A DNA stretch of 9,377 bases, from NCBI GenBank assembly GCA_031289975.1, contig JAITOM010000297.1:1-9377 (forward strand). Direction: 5' to 3'. Source of the DNA: Methanobrevibacter sp. GTDB taxonomy: Archaea > Methanobacteriota > Methanobacteria > Methanobacteriales > Methanobacteriaceae. Shown piece by piece: positions 7,116 through 9,377 of the stretch. Numbering within the stretch: position 1 is the stretch's first letter; the number at the start of each line of letters is the position of its first letter. The notes under the pieces were generated by a model, which was not told the DNA's origin, ran no database searches, and saw nothing but the letters and a program-made list of their open reading frames with translations. A program made the position numbers and the translations under genes.

Positions 7116-7349
7116 TTGTGGTTAATATGGAATGTAAAAAAGTATTGTGCTTTTTCACTTTTTAAGTATTATAATGATTTCTAAATTTAATTATATCCAG
7201 TATATAGTTTTATTAATATTTTAGAATATTGTAAACAGTAAAGATAATAATAACAATTCAGATTGGGCAATAATTAGGAAATAGTCGAAAAAAATGCATT
7301 ATTTCATAATAAACTTATTTAATTATAAATAAACTATTTAATTATAAAT

Positions 7350-7562
7350 TATAGTGTATGAAATAATGTTTGTAAGTAATGAGATTTTTTAAATTACACC
7401 ATAAATGTCAAATTTTTAATTAAAAAAATTATAATCATTATTTTTAAAAATAAAGAAATAAAAATTATTATTTAAAAAATTAATTTAAGATTAAATTGAA
7501 ATTTATAAAAATAAGATATTTAAAAATAACGATTAATTACAAACATTTTTTACAACACTATA
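7350..7562 (+). mobile_element. MITE-like element, complete copy (213 bp)
   Basis: This is the reference copy of the family. The left end reads TATAGTGTATGAAATAATG and the right end is its imperfect complement; over the first 31 bases the two termini agree at 26. The inner sequence is a further imperfect palindrome, so the whole element could fold on itself. Compared with 9263-9377, 111 of 115 bases are identical without gaps. Compared with 2682-2933, it lacks the hairpin insert and the 12-bp duplication and has an 11-bp block (AAGATTAAATT) of its own. It encodes no protein. No exact target duplication is recognisable. It sits between the thermosome promoter region and the 3' end of rpiA. Confidence 0.87.
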
Positions 7563-7637
7563 CTATAATAAAATATATATTAAGGTAATTTTGAAAATTA
7601 AAATATTTTAATAAAAATTAAAAAATTTTTAAATTAA

Positions 7638-7773
7638 AGAAAAACTTCATTTTTCTAAGTGAAATGAAAAATTTCACTAGAGAAAAAATAAAAAATTTTT
7701 TCTAACTCTTCAAAATCAAAGATTTTGAAGAATAAAGAAAATTAAAGATTTTCTAAGTTAAAACTAAAGTTTT
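7638..7773. repeat. Hairpin cluster C: six short palindromes in a row
   Basis: Six consecutive hairpins follow the MITE-like element: 7638-7656 (arms AGAAAAA/TTTTTCT), 7658-7678 (AGTGAAAT/ATTTCACT), 7681-7703 (AGAAAAAAT/ATTTTTTCT), 7708-7730 (CTTCAAAATC/GATTTTGAAG), 7736-7754 (AGAAAAT/ATTTTCT) and 7760-7773 (AAAACT/AGTTTT). Loops are 2-5 bases and linkers 1-5 bases. Arm sequences differ from unit to unit but each pair stays complementary. The first unit is almost the same as the hairpin inserted in the 2682-2933 element. The cluster lies beyond the 3' end of rpiA. Confidence 0.75.
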
Positions 7774-7781
7774 TAAAGTGT

Positions 7782-7799
7782 AAAAAATTTGGTTCCAAA
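7782..7799 (-). terminator. Terminator candidate after rpiA
   Basis: About 10 bases after the rpiA stop codon the minus strand has a small palindrome, TTTGGAACCAAA, followed directly by six T. The stem is short (4 bp if the loop is 4 bases), but the stem plus T run fits an intrinsic terminator. It lies between rpiA and hairpin cluster C. Confidence 0.45.
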
Positions 7800-7809
7800 C
7801 TATAATAAA

Positions 7810-8481
7810 TTAGAAATTAATCTTTTTGATGCCATTTTCACAAGCAATAATCGCTTTATCTGTCATCTGTGAGAAGATTCCATTTTCAACTACTCCAGGA
7901 ATGGAATTAAGATCAGTTTCTAAATTTATAGGATTATTCACTATTGGAAATTTGGCATCAACAATAAAGTTTCCATTATCTGAAATAACAGGTCCAACCT
8001 TATACTTTGCCATTCTTACACTCGGTTCACTACCCAGATCTTTAAGTGCTGAGAAAACTGGTTTTACAGCTTTTGAAATTATTTCGAGTGGAACTGGAAA
8101 ATTCCCAAGATTTTCAACTAATTTAGTTTCATCAGATATTACAATAAAATTCTTTGCACTATAATCAACTATTTTTTCTAAGGTATGTGCAGCTCCTCCT
8201 CCCTTAATAAGATTTAAATCAGTATCTATCTCATCAGCACCATCAATAGCTATATCAATATCATGTTCATCTAATGTGGTTATAGGTATATTCAATTCTT
8301 TAGCAAGTATAAAAGATTGATAAGATGTAGGAACACCCATGATTTCCATTTCTTCATCTTTAATTCTTTTTCCAAGTTTTTCAATGAAGTAATTTGTAGT
8401 TGAACCAGTACCTAAACCTACAATTTCTCCGTCTTTAACTTCTTTTGCTACTTCATATCCAGCTATTTTTTTTAAATTCAT
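7810..8481 (-). CDS. rpiA: Ribose-5-phosphate isomerase A
   Basis: This cytoplasmic enzyme interconverts ribose 5-phosphate and ribulose 5-phosphate, supplying ribose for nucleotides; in methanogens ribulose 5-phosphate comes from the ribulose monophosphate route. Numbered from the longest frame (227 residues), the RpiA landmarks are all present: phosphate-binding GLGTGST (26-32), the active-site DGADE (84-88), KGGG (97-100, the catalytic Lys) and the downstream Glu in TLEKIV (Glu106, equivalent to the catalytic Glu103 of the E. coli enzyme). The longest frame opens with TTG at 8493, but a GGAG (8488-8491) sits 6 bases before ATG 8481, so I start there (223 residues), close to the usual length. 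The gene stands alone, with its own promoter and a terminator candidate at 7782-7799. Confidence 0.96.
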   Translation of the reverse strand: MNLKKIAGYEVAKEVKDGEIVGLGTGSTTNYFIEKLGKRIKDEEMEIMGVPTSYQSFILAKELNIPITTLDEHDIDIAIDGADEIDTDLNLIKGGGAAHTLEKIVDYSAKNFIVISDETKLVENLGNFPVPLEIISKAVKPVFSALKDLGSEPSVRMAKYKVGPVISDNGNFIVDAKFPIVNNPINLETDLNSIPGVVENGIFSQMTDKAIIACENGIKKINF

Positions 8482-8487
8482 GATTTG

Positions 8488-8491
8488 CTCC
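8488..8491 (-). promoter_or_regulatory. Ribosome binding site deciding the rpiA start
   Basis: The minus strand reads GGAG, then 6 bases, then ATG 8481. The alternative TTG start at 8493 would lie upstream of this site, leaving the site inside the gene, and has no site of its own. Confidence 0.65.
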
Positions 8492-8513
8492 AAATATTCT
8501 ATTTAAGTGTGTT

Positions 8514-8543
8514 TTGTGCAATTAATTTAAATAAATTTATAAA
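8514..8543 (-). promoter_or_regulatory. rpiA promoter region, identical to an intergenic sequence at 3211-3240
   Basis: The minus strand contains TTTATAAATTTATTT (8529-8543), an archaeal TATA-like box about 55 bases upstream of ATG 8481, then AATTAATTGCACAA (8514-8527). The whole 30 bases recur exactly at 3211-3240 on the plus strand. The shared part covers the TATA box and runs towards the expected transcription start. Confidence 0.5.
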
Positions 8544-8644
8544 ATTCTGGGGATGTGAAAAATCCAACTGATAAATTATTTTTCCAACTTTTTATTCAAA
8601 TGTAGGCATTAAGTAAAAGTCCTTTTTTAATATTGCATTGACCT

Positions 8645-8682
8645 TATAAAGTTCTTAAAATGCTATAAAGTTCTTAAAATGC
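8645..8682. repeat. 19-bp tandem direct repeat, two perfect units
   Basis: TATAAAGTTCTTAAAATGC occurs twice in direct succession without mismatch. It lies about 165 bases upstream of the rpiA start, beyond the core promoter. AAGTTCTTAAA also occurs at 2641-2651. It could be a slippage product or a regulator site. Confidence 0.6.
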
Positions 8683-8724
8683 TTTAAAAAATTAAGTATT
8701 ATAAATATTAAAAGAAATTATTAT

Positions 8725-8770
8725 AACAATATTTAAATATGTAATGTAACAATGTTTAAATATATAACTA
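8725..8770. repeat. 23-bp imperfect tandem repeat, two units
   Basis: Units 8725-8747 and 8748-8770 both follow the pattern AACAATnTTTAAATATnTAA with five mismatches over 23 bases. It overlaps the end of the possible gene relic described at 8733-9198. Confidence 0.45.
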
Positions 8771-9198
8771 AGGGATCCCAAGAAATATTATGTTTTTCAT
8801 AATATTTATACTTTTGAATCATTCAACTAAACATAATTCAATGAATTATCAACAAACAAAAATATTATTTCAACATAACCTCAACTATTCCAACAATAAT
8901 AATCCACCTATTTTTAACAAAATCAACATTTTCTATCAAAGTACTGACAATTTAAGGATAGTTATAGATAAACTAAAAAAATGATATTGTAAAAAAAATA
9001 GAATACAAGAATTTTTCTTTTTTTTTAGAAAATGTAACCTAATTTCTTATTTTTAGGCTTCACTTTCTTTCTCTTAGAGTTCATTAATTTTTCCCATTTC
9101 CATTATTTACTTTAATTAAGTTGCTTATTTCCTATTATTTCAGCATTATTCTTCTTATTTCCCCATTTTGTCTTTCATTGGTTTAATCCTTTGCTCAT
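8733..9198 (-). pseudogene. Possible gene relic, unidentified
   Basis: Much of this stretch has the strand bias of the real minus-strand genes (on the plus strand C far exceeds G between about 8820 and 8960, and pyrimidines are abundant between 9000 and 9200), yet no intact frame exists. Minus-strand fragments that read like protein include 8733-8822 (29 residues, starting MIQKYKYYEKHNISWDPLV), 8865-8951 (LIENVDFVKNRWIIIVGIVE in the same frame) and 9025-9198 (NKKNNAEIIGNKQLN and MNSKRKKVKPKNKKLGYIF with three internal stops). No family is recognised. A 64-codon plus-strand frame at 8790-8984 is more likely a shadow of this stretch than a gene. Confidence 0.22.
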
Positions 9199-9262
9199 GT
9201 ATTTTTTTAAAGAAGAAAATAACTTAAAAAATAATGTTTATAACTAATTTAAAATTTATAAC

Positions 9263-9377
9263 TATAGTGTATGAAATAATGTTTGTAAGTAATGAAATTT
9301 TTTAAATTACATCATAAATGTCAAATTTTTAATTAAAAAAATTATAATTATTATTTTTAAAAATAAATAAATAAAAA
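9263..9377 (+). mobile_element. MITE-like element, left part, cut by the window edge
   Basis: From TATAGTGTATGAAATAATG onward, 111 of 115 bases match the first half of the 7350-7562 copy without gaps, in the same orientation. The four differences are single substitutions at 9296, 9312, 9349 and 9370. This is the closest pair in the window, suggesting fairly recent spread. The right half lies outside the window. Confidence 0.85.

Larger units (their letters stand above)
6709..7349. other. Long intergenic region between the thermosome promoter and the MITE-like element
   Basis: There is no gene with convincing support. The stretch holds an isolated inverted repeat (6943-6983), an isolated TATA-like box (7103-7115) and a 59-codon minus-strand frame (6819-6998, ATG at 6998) without a ribosome binding site. 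The remainder (about 7165-7349) is AT-rich DNA in which I see nothing. Confidence 0.4.

Noticed and set aside
7342..7570. Target-site duplication flanking the 7350-7562 element
   Set aside because: The flanks share only a few bases (TATAA), which is expected by chance in such AT-rich DNA; no exact duplication could be set.
157..7773. Short repeated palindromes considered as a CRISPR array
   Set aside because: Units are not identical, there are no spacers of regular length between them, and no cas genes are present.
7826..8164. Plus-strand frame of 112 codons opposite rpiA
   Set aside because: It is the antisense of a gene with all active-site motifs intact, and has no features of its own.
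8771..8778. GGGATCCC, a G/C-rich 8-bp palindrome in very AT-rich DNA
   Set aside because: A single occurrence with no partner site; nothing indicates an operator or recombination site.
8790..8984. Plus-strand frame of 64 codons (starts MFFIIFILLNHSTKHNSM)
   Set aside because: No ribosome binding site, Asn-rich low-complexity composition and a base bias opposite to that expected for a plus-strand gene here; more likely the shadow of a decayed minus-strand sequence.

Overview
The window looks like chromosomal DNA of a very AT-rich methanogenic archaeon, most likely a Methanobrevibacter-like member of the Methanobacteriales. The evidence is an archaeal group II chaperonin (thermosome), archaeal TATA-type promoters, Shine-Dalgarno sequences of the GGTGAT/GGAG type, poly-T terminators and extremely A+T-rich intergenic DNA. 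I cannot name a species from the sequence alone.

All five convincing protein genes lie on the minus strand. From low to high coordinate they are: an ABC-2 type export permease (364-1515) with its ATPase (1521-2537), which form one translationally coupled operon; a family 2 glycosyltransferase (3282-4328); the thermosome subunit (5006-6625); and ribose-5-phosphate isomerase A (7810-8481). Apart from the ABC pair the genes are far apart and look like single transcription units. No pathway links them: surface export, surface glycan synthesis, protein folding and pentose phosphate metabolism sit side by side. In three genes the longest reading frame begins at a GTG or TTG, but the Shine-Dalgarno position points to an ATG a few codons further in.

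The unusual content is between the genes. (1) A MITE-like element of about 213-252 bp with 31-bp imperfect terminal inverted repeats is present in two complete copies (2682-2933, 7350-7562), one copy cut by the right edge (9263-9377) and one diverged end at the left edge (to 118). It has no reading frame of its own. (2) Clusters of short perfect hairpins, whose arms change sequence but stay complementary, lie beside these elements (157-201, 2973-3036, 7638-7773), and two such hairpins are inserted inside one element copy. (3) A 62-bp dispersed repeat occurs at 239-300 and 4639-4700, and only the first copy has an extra block of about 79 bp carrying two hairpins. (4) An exact 30-bp sequence is shared by the rpiA promoter and one arm of an 18-bp inverted repeat just beyond the glycosyltransferase gene.

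Intergenic stretches: 1-363 holds an element end, hairpins, the 62-bp repeat and a terminator. 2538-3281 holds the ABC promoter, a full element, hairpins and the inverted repeat; within it 3037-3210 shows nothing further. 4329-5005 holds the second 62-bp repeat, a possible gene relic and the thermosome terminator. 6626-7809 holds the thermosome promoter, an isolated inverted repeat, an isolated TATA-like box, a full element, hairpins and the rpiA terminator. 8482-9377 holds the rpiA promoter, two small tandem repeats, a possible gene relic and the last element copy. No tRNA, rRNA, CRISPR array, phage gene or intact transposase gene was seen.
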